From Chrysomallon squamiferum (Eukaryota; Mollusca; Gastropoda; Neomphalida; Peltospiridae), in contig CM022671.1 of the NCBI GenBank assembly GCA_012295275.1, forward strand, positions 26,255,322-26,319,321: a DNA stretch of 64,000 nt, written 5' to 3'. Positions 34,548-48,865 of this stretch are shown piece by piece (within the stretch, counting starts at the first letter, position 1; each line of letters opens with the position of its first letter). Under the pieces are notes generated by a model. The model was given only the letters and a program-made list of their open reading frames with translations. It was not told the origin of the DNA and ran no database searches. Position numbers and translations under genes: made by a program.

Positions 34548-36460
34548 GTGTGTGTGTGTATGTATGTGTCTCTCTCTTTATCCATCCATCCATCCATCCA
34601 TCTATCTATCTATTGAGAGAGAGAGATGGAGAAAGACATATATATATATATATATTAGTTTTTTTAATTTAATTCCTGAATTAAAAATTTAGAAATGGTT
34701 CCAGAAATCTGCAGAGACAGATGCAAGTTTGAGTAAATCAATGATGCAGACTTCCTGCAAATTTGTGGTGTGTTTCTGGATCAGTATGGGGGGTCTAGTC
34801 ACTTGTACTGCCTGGCCTCTGACAATAATCTAATTTGCCTGGAACTAAGAAGTAAATGAAAATGTTTTGTGATGTACAGCCATGTCACAAAAAATAAGAG
34901 AAATGACTCTTCCATTAATCTCGTAGACTGTTCTTCACATAAGTCATCTAATGCAGTGGCTAGTTTTCTCTGCTTCACTTTTCTTTGTGTGCGTGGGTGT
35001 GGGTGTAGTGTTGTTGTGTGTATGAGTGTATATGTGTGTGTGTGTGTGTGCACATACATACATACATGTTTTTTTGTTTCAGTTTATGAGTTCTTTTGTG
35101 TATGTTTATGTATCTGTATTTGTGTTTATGCCTGTGTGTGTGTGTGTGTGCATTGGGGTTTGTAAATTAATATTTGTGTTTATGTATTTCTTAGTATATG
35201 TGTCTGTGTATAGGTGTGTTTCTATGTGTGAATGTGTGTATCTGTTGGTATGTATATGTTTATTTGTCTAGGTGTATGTTTGTTTCTGGTATCTATATGT
35301 ATGTGAGTATGAACACATGTATGTATATATGTTTGTGTCCTTATTACTTTATTTATCAGAATGGTTTAGTACTGATTGTTATGATGTGTGTAAAACTTTT
35401 CTCAGTTGTTGATGATGATGCTAAGGCATCCTGACTCACTTTCTGATACATTTTTACTTTCTCTTTCTAAATGCTATTTTTCCATCATAGTCTGTTTTCT
35501 CATTTTATGATTTGATTGTTCTATTTGTTTCTATAAAAAAAGAATATGAAACCATCAAAACAGTTGTCTGATTCATTTTGATAGCTATCTGGCCCATTTA
35601 CCTAAACAGACAACCATCTAGAACATAATAGCATTTAACTGCTATTGCTTGTTGTTTTGTTTTGTTTTGTTTTGCATTATTATTCATTGTTATTATTTTT
35701 TTGTTATAGATAAATGCAAATGTTACAGGATTTTATACATGATTAATGGGTGGGTTTTTTTCAAATGTGATTTTTAGACTAACAGGTTTGTTGGCTTCTG
35801 CAAGAGTAGCTGTTTCAGAAATACATGAATATACATATATTTTCTGAATCCTCTTTTTGTTTTGTGTTTGCTTTGTTTTAGGTACAGATTAATTTGTTCT
35901 TCAGGCAAATAATGAAAGAACTAGCAGAAGAAGGACAACAAAGAATATGTGTCTTAATTTCTGTAATTAAAATGAAAAGACCATTTAACACTAGAGAAAA
36001 AAAACCCACACACACAAAAAACCCACCAAAAACCCCCAAACTATTGAAAAAAAAAAAAAAAAAAAAAAATTATATTAAAAAAATAAAATAAAATAAAATA
36101 AAATAAAATAACAAATAAAGACAAAAAGTACATTTAAAGAAAGAATTTTCGAACTATTTAATATGAGTATGAGGAGATTGGTCTTAGTTTGGGCTGTGCA
36201 CTGTATTTCACCTTGTTATGTTTTTAAATTTGTATTTGATTAGCTGCAGCAAGCTGTTTTATGTTGGTACATTTCCATTAAGCTTTCCTTAATAAGTGCA
36301 GGGTAAAAGACTTGCTAAAATGAGGCCAGTTTGTTTTTTCAGTTTGGTTCAATGACGAAAATATGTTTGTTTATTATATACAGTTTTTAACAATAAAAAA
36401 CAATAATAAAATAAATAATTACAATAATAATGCACACACAAATATACTTTCAATTGCACA

Positions 36461-36501
<41 letters not shown>

Positions 36502-39500
36502 CACTATGTGCACAAAACATAAGACATGGGCTTACAAACAAATTCAAATTCCATTTCACCGATTCTCACAGCTTTTCATTCTCCTATTTAACAGTGTCTT
36601 ATTGCTGGTACAGAACATGATCTCTCTTGTTGATTCATTTATGATTTGTGGACCTCCTCCTCCTTCTTTTCTGAGAGAGAGAAAGAGCTGATAAAAATAA
36701 AACTTTAATCTCTACAGACCAAGCATCTTAGATAATGCATTATTTTCTTGCTGACTAGAATTTGCCTCATCGTCTTTATGGACTGTTTAGTGTTTATCAA
36801 ACAGAAAACTGATATTTATCACTGAAGAAGATGCAGTAGAATTGTCACTAGACATGATACATGATAGATCATTGATCAGGATTGTCACTAAATATAAAAT
36901 ATATATCAAGGTTGTTACTAAAATAGATATATTGTACCACAAGGGTATCATTAAAATAGTTAGGTCATACAACAAGGGTGTCATTAAAATAGATATATTG
37001 TACAACAAAGCTATCACTAAAATAGATATTGATACAACAAAGGTGTCAGTAAACAAGATATATTAACCAGGTATGTCACAAATAGCATTTTAAAAATGTG
37101 TGAAATATTTTTATCTTAATCTGACAAAAAAAAAAAAAAAAAAATGATGCACTCAACAAGATGGTTGTTACTTCACAAGATATATTTGACCAGAATTGTG
37201 TAACAAACAAACATCACTAAACAAATACATCTGAGATTACTGTCACTTTTCATAAACCATGAAGAAATTTCATATAATAAAGCTGTCATAAACATCTAGT
37301 TTATATGGCAGAAATGACATTTAACAAATATTTTAAATTAAATTAAAAGGAACCAATCCACTAATTTTGCTCCACCTATTATCATTTAAACCACAGTGAA
37401 AAAAAGAACATGAAAAAGAAAAAATTATGATAAAGAATGTGCACTTATTTACAAATGTTTGGTATGTCTAGTTAGCACTGATTGAGACAACAAAGTAAAT
37501 GTTTTAAGTATAAACTGAAATCAGAAATAAAATATATTATTTAGATGGTGACACACACATGTGTGTATATATATCTGTAAGTACTATAAAAGAGTGCAGT
37601 TTTATTTAATCTAATACTGAAAATGAAATGGTACTATTTCATTAATACATGTTGTTTTTTAGCCTTTTAAAAATATCTAATTGAGAATTATAATCTGAGA
37701 TGTTATAAAATTCTGCAGTTGAAAGAGAAATCTAATTTGTAACGTAAAATCAAACATCAGTATGAATCTTACAGAAGATTACTCAGAGATGACTGATACG
37801 GTTGTGAAACTGATAACAGAATTGTTGTGACTAATTTAATTTCAAGGATTACTTCTGAAACTCAGCAGCTCGGTGTGTATGACTTCTGTGCAGCAATTAG
37901 ATTTGAAATCAGTGCAGCATTTTATATAATGTCCAGAATAATTACTTACATGACCAAACAGGTTGAAGGCTTTAAAATATGTAGTCTGATATCCGAATGG
38001 CTTTTATTCTTTCAAACCAAATAGTAATTGTTAACATTTCTGCACTGGTATGTTTTTGGCAAGGATGTGTTGTGTCTGATTAATTGCTTGAAATAACAGA
38101 ATTGAATTAATAGCTTGAATTAGCAACATTAAATTAAAAGCTTGAATTGGCAGATTTAATTACAAAACGTGACTTTTTTTTTTTTTTATGTTCTCTTTGT
38201 ACAAATTACACTTTACAGGCACAAGTTACATCATTTCTACTGCAGTGATACTAGGATTCCATCGATTAGCCTTAACAGTTAGTATCACTGTATACTTTAT
38301 GCTTGTGTGTATCTTACATAAATGTTGGAACAATATTTAAGTTTTGCTTTTTTTAAGGTTGGTGCTAGAGAACAGTTAAGAACAGTTATTACTACATCAG
38401 ATACACATGGACTTAAATAAACTGCTTGATATACATTTGTCTGGAATGGGTGTTCCTGTATGATCTTCCATTCTTGAGCTCAGCTCTCCATAACTGTACT
38501 CACCCATATCCTGTTTTTCTAAATCTGTTCCTGCATTTCTTATTACAAAGTATTAAACTAGTTCTGTAACCACTGAAACAGATTTATGATTACTCAAGTG
38601 ATATTTCTCACAGCACTGACTCTGCCAGATGAGAATACACAGAATTCTGCAATATGTTTATGACTACCAACTGCATCTGAATGGGCACCTGTCACTTAAG
38701 CATCCTACACTGGTGTATGTGTCTCCTCTGTAATAGCCTGCAATACCAGATCTTTCTGTCACAGTGAGGGGAAAAGCTGATATACACTCGTCATAGGCTG
38801 TTGATGCACACATAGATTAACATGCATGTGTGAGCCTCTTAGCATTTATATTATTAACACAGGCTAAATTGACATCAGTTACCCGCAGTTAAATGCAATT
38901 GAAACGAAACAATGATATTCCGTACTGCAGGATTTGATTAATGGTCTAATAGTCCCATATGAAAATCAATTAGAAACCCTAATAACCATTTGTTATGTTA
39001 CATTAGATGTGTTTAAAATTCAGAAACATTTGATCAAGATTTTGATAACTGTCTGTGAAAAAGTAAGCTAATTCACCTCAGCCACTGACTGGTTATAACA
39101 TGTAGATTTTGTGTGTTTGGTTTGAAGCAGATAAAAATACTTATATGTTTTATGTTACACTGATTTCAGAAAGTATATTTTCATTCCTTAATTTCTTTTT
39201 AAAAACAGATTTTAATTGTATTTCTTATCTTTTCTTTTTTTTCTTTTCTTTTTTTTTTTTTTCAGCCCTTTTTCTTATATTTAACATTTAAAACATTCAT
39301 GAACAAGAAATAAATTATCATCTTTTTATGCTTTAAGTATCTAATTATTTTTATTTCCTTTGACAAGTTGTTAAAATTATTTAATTCACTCAATATTATT
39401 GCCAAGAATGTATTAGTTGAGTTTCTGTCATTGGCTTGTTGGTTGTGAAACACAGACCCCTCAAAGAAATACTGCTCTATTGTAAACTGGGACAAAAAAA

Positions 39501-39925
39501 GTAAATATCCTAACCAATGATATAATATAACAGAAAAAAGAAATGGTCAATGGATTTTTTTAAACAAGTTATTTGATTAGTTGCCCTTGCCGTTAAAATA
39601 AATCAGTATTTTCAAAAAACAAAAAAAAACAATTCTTAATGCATCAGTGAAATAATTTGATATGATAACACATTCTTATACACCTGTATGCCTACACGTT
39701 ATCAGACAGACATTTGTGGAAAAAAAAAAATCATCTGAAAAAATCTGATGCGATAAATATGTTTTATAATTTATTTTTATTTTTGTGCAGATGTCAACTT
39801 TCAGCAAAGTCATGTATCAAGAGGATTTCTATTTTGGATAGATGTTTCTATAGAGACCAATGGATAATTAATTAGTTCAAAAAATAGATTTCTCTTAATA
39901 CATTTAACTAGATTAATGTTGCTTT

Positions 39926-39981
<56 letters not shown>

Positions 39982-42479
39982 TACATACATACATGCATTC
40001 TAATTAAATGCAGTTAAATTATTCTTCAGGGTAAAACCTTAATTAAAACTTACTAACAGGTTCAGTCATAAGAAGTAAAGTAATAGTTATTTTTTAGTTG
40101 GGTAACAAGAGGATATATTTGTTTCACTTATTTTGGAAGTGTGTACTTAAATTACTTTTTAGATCAGGACATTTTTAAAGGTTTTCTTTCAATCCTGTAA
40201 ATTTATCACAGACATATATTTAAGGACTATGTAATATATATATATATATACATACACACACACATACACACTTTTCATAATATATATAAAATTATATAAA
40301 TAAATTTAATAAAAGTAACTTCATTTTCAAATTCATTGTTTTTAATATAAAATTATATAAAATTATATAAATAATATTTTTTTTTTTAAAAAGAAACTTC
40401 AACATCGAATTCATTACAGATAAAATAATTTCTACAGGTACCTTGCATTTCCATTTTCTCTTTCACTGACTTTTTGCTTTTTGTTTTCATTTCTTTCCAA
40501 TTTCGTATTGTCATAATCCATTGAGTAAGGCAGGAAAGTCTTAAAGTATCCCTCGGGCTGGGGCAGCACTGGCTCCATTCATACACTGCTAGCACTTCAT
40601 TAGAAGCTTTGCTTGGGCACAGGTACAATTCTGTGTAGCCTTGCCTCGGTCACTTTTATAACATTTCTTACTTCTTTTTTTTTTCTCTCTTTCTCAGAAT
40701 TGGGTAAACTGTTAGCATTACAGTGTTTATCCACTCTCTTTGAGTTACATGTTAGATAAGATGTAGGTTTGTGTGTATGTATGTGTGTGTGTGAGAGAGA
40801 GAAAGACAGAAAGAGAGGGAAAAGTTGTGTTAGTCGTGTACATGCACATGAGTTGTCGTTGTTTGTTTATGTTATTGTTCATATATTATTTTTGTTGTTT
40901 TATTTATATTATTATTATTATTCATTTTTTCACATTATAAATAAAATAAAATAAATACAAAGAGAAGTACACAAGTACTACTGACTTAATGAACTGTTTT
41001 TGTTATTTCAGTTTGTTTTAAAAGAATATTTTTACATACCTGTCTTATCTAAATGAGATTTTTTTTCTTTTTCTCTTCTTTTTTAATTTTTAATTGGTTT
41101 TCCACAAATAGTATGATTTTTTCTTCTTCTTCATGGTACGAGCTTATATTTTTAAAATATATTAAAACTTGTAAACATTTGAAAACATATAAATGTTAAG
41201 TCAAATGACTTATTCATAATACTGTTAAAAAAAAAATTTAAAAAAATTATGAAAAGAGATGAGGCATATATTTATAGCTGTTGTGTAAATTAAGAAATTG
41301 ATGTGTAAAGACAAAACTGCAAAGATTAACTCATTTATTTACTTAATTAATGTATTTTTTAAATTAATTTTATTTTAATTATTTATTTATCTAATTTATT
41401 AATAATTAATTATTTGGTTCATATATTTTGTTTTATTAAAGAAAGACATTACAATATTAATCATACAGATAAAGAAAAGCATAAAAGGAAAAAATGTTGT
41501 TTCATTTAATTCTACTGAAACTCAATAAATTCAAGTATTTTTCTTTGCATATGTACATTAATAATAATAATAACAATATATGCATCTATTTAGCACCCCA
41601 TACAAAACATTTGGAAAAATATTTACATTAATAATAATAAAAATAGTAATAATAATAACATAACAATAAACACAATAATAACAAACTAAGCATCTATATA
41701 GCACCCCTAAACAAAACATTTCCAAATTTCTTAACGTTAATGAGTACATGTGTGTAGAACTGTGTGTGGTATACAAGTTTGGGAATCTCACTTTATTTAT
41801 AACTGTGTATATATTTATGTGTACACGAGAAACCGATGATGCAGTATACGTATGTTTCAGTTTATTTGTACACATCAAATAAACCAAATAAAGCAAAATA
41901 AACAATCAGTGGAGATTCAGATGTTTTATGCTGGCGTGTAGTTGTGTATAATGAGCTGCAGTTTTATGTTTAGTATTTTGAGCTTAGACATGGCAGATCA
42001 CAGAGGGTCAGTTGTCCATGAACACACAGCCCTATTTCTTGTTCCAACCAAAGATATCCATCCCAAAGAGAGTTGTGTGCTTTCCTCATAATGTAAAACA
42101 GACCCCATGTCCCAAGATGGATAGATGGATGGATGAATGAATAAATGGAAGGATGGATGGATGGATGGATGGATGAATAAATGGAAGGATGGATACATTG
42201 AAATGTAGCCTATTAGATATTTTTGTATTGTGAGACACGTGTACATTAGAAATAGACAATTGATATCGAGTATTTTCTTTGTAGGGACTTGCAATTAATT
42301 ATTATAATATCTGTCTATATACTGTATCTATAATTTCTGAATTTTGTCGCGAATGAATTACAGCTCTGTATTTACTATATGTTAATAAACCAGTGGTAAA
42401 ATTGCCATATTTTTAAGATATTCTTTTACGTCATGTTTGTTTTATCATTATTATTAAAATTTCTATGCAAAATGTAATG

Positions 42480-42524
<45 letters not shown>

Positions 42525-44643
42525 CACACGTGCCCATTCAAAGATTATGCTTACTTAAAACTGTGTGTGTGTGTGTGTGTGTGTTTACATGTATATCTAT
42601 CTTCAATCGGTGAAAAAGAAAATAAATTCATATGGAGTTAATAAGTAAATATGTCTGTACAAACGATTTTTCAGGTGTTTTTTTTGTACAAGTCAGAGTC
42701 TGGTGTAGTCATTCTGCATTCCTGACATACAAACCTAGACCTAGATCACCTCATCTCTTTAATTGTCTTGTCCATTCCAGCATTTTGGACACTTAGTAGG
42801 ACAATTGAAATAACAGAAGCAAACATCTACCAGCATTGCTTAGTTCTCTGTTGGCAGTTCAAAGATATCTGTATCTACATATATGTTATATAAAAGTATA
42901 ACTATAGTCTTCTTGCAGATACAAGTATATATTATACAAGTATGTATTATAACAAGATACTCATCTGGCAGATACAACAAGTATATAGTAGACAGTCTTA
43001 GAACAAGATAGTCATTAGGCAGATGTAACTTAAGATATATTTTCTTTCAGCATTTTCCTCTTATTCTTATCCTAGAAGGATTTCTATGGTTGATATTTAG
43101 TGAAGAAAATCTGTCAGTTGTCAGTTTTATCTCACATAGAAAAAGAAAAAAAGAAAGAAAGAAAATATTTAAAAGCTGCATCTTTCTTCTGGCTTTTACT
43201 TGACAGTCAACAAGCACAATGATATTACAAATTAGATCAGTACTGGAGTGTCATGTTTCTGCTTTGTTTGGGAAAGTAATAAAGTGAAGTTTCATGATAT
43301 ATCAGTTTTCAATCTGTGTATTTCAGGTGATATTTAAAGTAAGTAAAATAACAACAATGGATATTTATTTATATAGAAGCTAAAAAAAATGGGTGTAAGA
43401 ATGATGTTAGATTTCCTTTACAGAGACAAGGATAGATTTCGTTACATGTCATCTGAATTGCTCAACCCACACACTGTTAAAAAATATCTTAATTTCATTT
43501 TCTATGCCTTGTAGCAGTATAAAACATAAATATATGTTTGTATATATATAGATTTTTGTCTCAGTTTAAATGGTAATGTGCTAGAACGTGTACAATGAAG
43601 AAACTTAGCTAATTCAGAGGAAATTGTCACTTTTAGGAATGAACTTTAAGAACAAATAAAAGTAGAAATTATAGTTTTCTTCATCTTACTGTGAGTATTT
43701 CATTTGACTAGTGTGAAACATTTTTAGAAAATTTGGTCTTGTTTCATTATAGGTTTCATTTTCTATAATAATGCTGACAATAATGAAGATAACAAAAAAA
43801 AATTGTTATACTTATTTCAGTAGACTATATTTATTGATAAAAAGCATATATATATATATATATATATATTCAGATATATACAGATATAGAACCCCAGCAC
43901 ATACACACACAGACATGAAAGCACACACTCACACTCCTACATTTGTACATACATAATGTCAATATTGTTTTCTATCTAATGTGGGAAAATGTTTCTATTT
44001 CTTTTTTCTTTTTTCTTTTTTTTACAAAATTCTATGTTCTAATAACATACTACTGATACCAGTGCAAAACAATTTACAACAAAGAAGTCACGTTTGAAAA
44101 TGACTTCAGCTCATGAATCAGAATATATGATAACATGGCCCATAATGATAAACTGCATTACAAGTAATAGGTACATTCTGAAAACAGGGAGAATATTTTA
44201 CAAATGCTGTTAGGTTTAACGTACATGATGACGGATGTCCAAAGAAAAATGTTAATGAAATAAAATAAGAGTAAAAAGATATTGGGATGTTTAGAAATTC
44301 AATAATTTAAAAAAAGAAAAAAAGAAAATCAGAACAATAATACAAATTATAGATTGAAAAACATTGTTGTATTTAAAAAAAGATGATAATTGTTTATGAA
44401 CAGAATTTAAGACAGTGTGTGTGTGTGTGTGTGTGTGTGTTTAATGACTGATCAGCAATAAGTTCATTAACAGTTCTTAAATTTTTCATAAACAAAACAA
44501 AAATATAATAAGACCTTCTCATAAAATCATTATTATGAAAGTAAAGAAATTAATAAATCAATTACAAAATATATATATATATATATATATAAATTTAGCT
44601 TTTCAGGTTATTAACATTTTCAAGAACATAAAATCATCCTATG

Positions 44644-44688
<45 letters not shown>

Positions 44689-46468
44689 TAATTAAAAATA
44701 AAATGAAAGTAAATTTTTTTTTATAAATAAATATATTTATCATACACCACAAGACTTGTGGATGAACTTCAGAATTATTTCTTTACTGTTTATTTCCACT
44801 TTTTTGTTAAAAGCAGTCATGTATATGAATGTTTAATTATCACTTATCATGAAGCCTGTCAGGTGAAGGATTTACACAGCTACTCCAAACATTTTCTCCG
44901 ATGAACACATCCCACACTCAATTTGGTGTTTGCTGTGACTGTACTGTTGGGACAACATCTTTTCGGCATGGCTCTAATGATGTTACAATACAGACCAAAG
45001 CCATATCTTAGATATGGATCACTGTAACACATTTACTGATGTTTGGTTTTCTCGAACAGGTTCCTTTTTTTATTTTATTATTATTATTTTTTTATTCTTA
45101 ATCTTAGGCAGTTTGGTAAGCCGTAAGTTTATCCTTTTACCTTTAATGTGTGTGCTCTTTTACTTGATCAGGTTTAAATTTGTAGATAAAGAGCTTATTT
45201 TATCATTAAAAGAAAATGAAAAAAAAAAAAAAAAAAAGAAAACGGATGTAAGCCTTTTTCCACTATCAATATAAATTAAGTGGTCCTTTACTGTTGCATG
45301 TCAGTGATTATGTTATGTTGAATGTCTATTCCTTTACATCCTTACCCTCTCACGTTGCAAGAGTATATATTCCCATGTTTATGTTAAATGTCTATCCATT
45401 TATATTGTTTCTGAAATTGGATATACATTCCTTTATATACATAATTTGAATTTACAACCCTCTATATGTATAATTTTATGATACGTGCATTTTTGAGCTT
45501 AAGTTGAATTTATATCCCTTGATATCTCCGAGTTGAATTACATTTACATTTTTATTTATTTATTTAATTTTTTATAGTTTTTAATTTCATACATACATAC
45601 ATACATATAATGAATAAAAAAAGAAAAGACTTTAATTATTTCACAAACCTGAACAGTCGGTACATTTCCATGAAGCTTGAACCACCACATTGCACATCCT
45701 CCTACCCAACGTTTTAAAAAACATTCATTTACTGTTCCTTTATATATATATATATATGTATGTGTAAGAATGTAGGCAGGGTCTTGTATATAGATCTCTT
45801 TCAGTTTGAAACAGAAATTAATTTATGATATGTTCCAAAGCCTTGAGTGTGTTCCATTCAGCACATTCTAATGGATGGTGATACTTTAGAATATTAGTTG
45901 GAAATAAAACCATTCTGAATAAAGATTACGCGTAATTTATTAAATTAATAAGTAAAAGACTTTAATGTTAGTTATATGCCCTTCATCTATTGCATTTATA
46001 TATAAACAAATTTACTGTTAATTATATTCAGTTAATTAATATAAAAAGTAAGTTTCTTGTAAATGTGTAGTATTAATTCATAAAATTAATATATAAAAGA
46101 TTTTATTGTTAATTATAGACCATTATTTAGTTGCATTAATATATAAACAAATTTGCTGTTAATTATATACCATTAGTGTATTTAATTAATATAAAAATAT
46201 GTTTCTGTTAGGGTTTAATTCATAAAATTAATATATAGAGGAATTTACTGTTAATTATATACCATTAATTTATTGTATTAATATATAAACAAATTTACTG
46301 TTAATTAGATACCATTAATCTATTAAATTAATTGATAAAACAATGTTCTATTTAAAAAAATTATTAAATTAATATATAATTGAATTTAGAATTTCAGTTT
46401 AATATTTCAAGATAATCTGGTCATATTTGTTTTCTTGAATTCAGTATTTCCAATCAGTGTAAATATTT

Positions 46469-46515
<47 letters not shown>

Positions 46516-48038
46516 GGTGGGTGGGTGTGGGTAAAACATAATATGCAGTTATGAGTAATAACAGCCAGTCAGGATGAAAGAATTATATAAAGTATAACTT
46601 AATTGAAAAACTACAAAGAACTTTATTGATTTACTAATAGCAGTGATAGCAAAGAGGGCAATTTAGATAAAGCAATCTTGAAAATTGTGTGTTTTTTATT
46701 TTTTTTATTAATTTATTAATTTATTTATTTAATTATTTATTTTCACATTTTTTACCCATTTTAAAAACAATGTCCCAAATCTGATGCCAAAACACACTAC
46801 CCACAACCTTCACAATGCTACTGTTGAAAAGTTCATGAATTTTAACACAAAGTCTGTGACTTGTTATCTTCTTGTTACTGTTAGCACTGTTTGAGAATGA
46901 CAGTAGATCAGGGAAGTGTGTAAATATTTACCCAAAGTTTAGCAGTGTTCTGTTTGTTACCCATTAATCAGCTGAAAACAAGTATTTAGTGTGATCTATC
47001 TTCCCTTGTCACTGACTTAGCTGCTTGTGTAAGCACACAAGATGCGCTACAGACACTTCAGTGGAAATGGCTAGTCATACAAGTCAGTCCATGTGAAGCA
47101 ACACAATATTTCTATGCTTCTGTGTATGTGTGTTCTGCTTGTATCTAGAGTGTGCATGTTAATGTGGGTATATGTGTGTGTGTGTGTGCGTGCGTGCGCA
47201 CGCGCATGTATAAATCTTTCTCCCTGCCTGCCTTGTTAATAATAATTTTTTCAACATTTTTAATTTTATTTAATACTTGTTTTTTAAAAAAAAGAGAATA
47301 ACAGTTGTGTGCACCTAGTTAATAGAAATTACATTTGTACCAAATTTGTAAAATATTTTGGAATGTCTGGGAGCTGAATATAAATTAATTGGCTGTTTAG
47401 TTTGATATTTTCATGTCTTTCTATTTTAACCCTTTCTTCTTCTTCTTCTTCTTTTTTTTTTTTAAACCTTTTTCTATCCCTCCTCCATTTCTCATAAAAC
47501 CAGAGTTCTTCAACTCTGTACCAAAATAAAATAATTTTCATGTGTGTTTAATCACATGATGCTTGAGGTTCAGCAAAAATGTTCAAATTAAATTCTGAGC
47601 TCTGGAAGTAAATATCTGTACAGAAATGCCTACTCCAAGAAAATGGTGGCAGCTAAAAATCCAGGTAGTTAAGCTGGTCTGTCTCTGTTTGTTGTTAATA
47701 GACTGTCACGTTGTAGCAGATCAGTGTGGTAAAGTTATTAAGTTATTTTTAATAATTAAATAAATCAAGTTATTAAACTATTTTTAATTTTTAAATAAAT
47801 CAAGTTAAGTTATTTTTAATAATTAAATAAATCAAGTTATTAAGCTATTTTTTATTTTAAATAAATCAAGTTATCAAGTTATTTTTAATAATTAAATAAA
47901 TCAAGTTATTAAGTTATTTTAATTTTTAAATAAATCAAGTTATAAAGTTATTTTTAATTTTAAATAAATCAAGTTATTAAGCTATTTTTAATTTTTGAAT
48001 AAATCGGTAATAATAATACTAACAACAACAGTAAGCAG

Positions 48039-48073
<35 letters not shown>

Positions 48074-48810
48074 TTATTATTATAAATTTTTTTTTTTTTT
48101 TTTTTTTGCAAAAATCAGTTCTGGAGGTTTTGGATTTTGATTTTTCACACAAGAATTACAGAAATGAATTTTAAAGTTAAAATATATAAATTTTTCCTGA
48201 ACTCAAAGTAACCTTTTTATTTGCAGATATTTTACTAACATCCATAATGTTTTAAATTAATAAGCTTTCTTTTTGCATAATTCATTTTTATTTCATACAG
48301 TAGTTTACTGACATTAATAATGTTTTCTACTTATTTTACCATAATCTATATTGGTATAGAGACAGATCACATGTAAATGTATCACATTTGGTAAGTTATC
48401 TGGTTGCATGGCATTATTTCCATGGATGCTGAATTTTACATGGAAGTAATACCATGGTTACTGTATTTTTACTCTTGTTGCAGATCTCTAGGATTTCATC
48501 CTTTATATTTAATTCTGGGATGGTTTGGGTGTGAGTTTAAGAAATAATATGAAATTTCTAAGATGTTTTTCTGTCTCTCTAAGTTGAATACAAAATGTTG
48601 GCACTTTAGTTAGATATCATTAGTCGAAAGGCTTTTAAAACACACATCAGTTTCAATCCTAAAGCATTTCAGCCTTTGATCAATAAAATACAAATACAAA
48701 TAATAATTATTATTATTAATATTATTATTATTCAGATAACTCAACAAATACATATAAGAAACACATTCAAATTTAGGTTTATTTCTGTAATTTAATTCAA
48801 CATTTTTGGG

Positions 48811-48865
<55 letters not shown>

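Noticed and set aside
35881-36060. Possible INTS13 exon after 'tttgttttag' at 35,880
   Set aside because: The translation does not resemble any part of INTS13 that I know and runs into poly(A) and AAAAT repeats.
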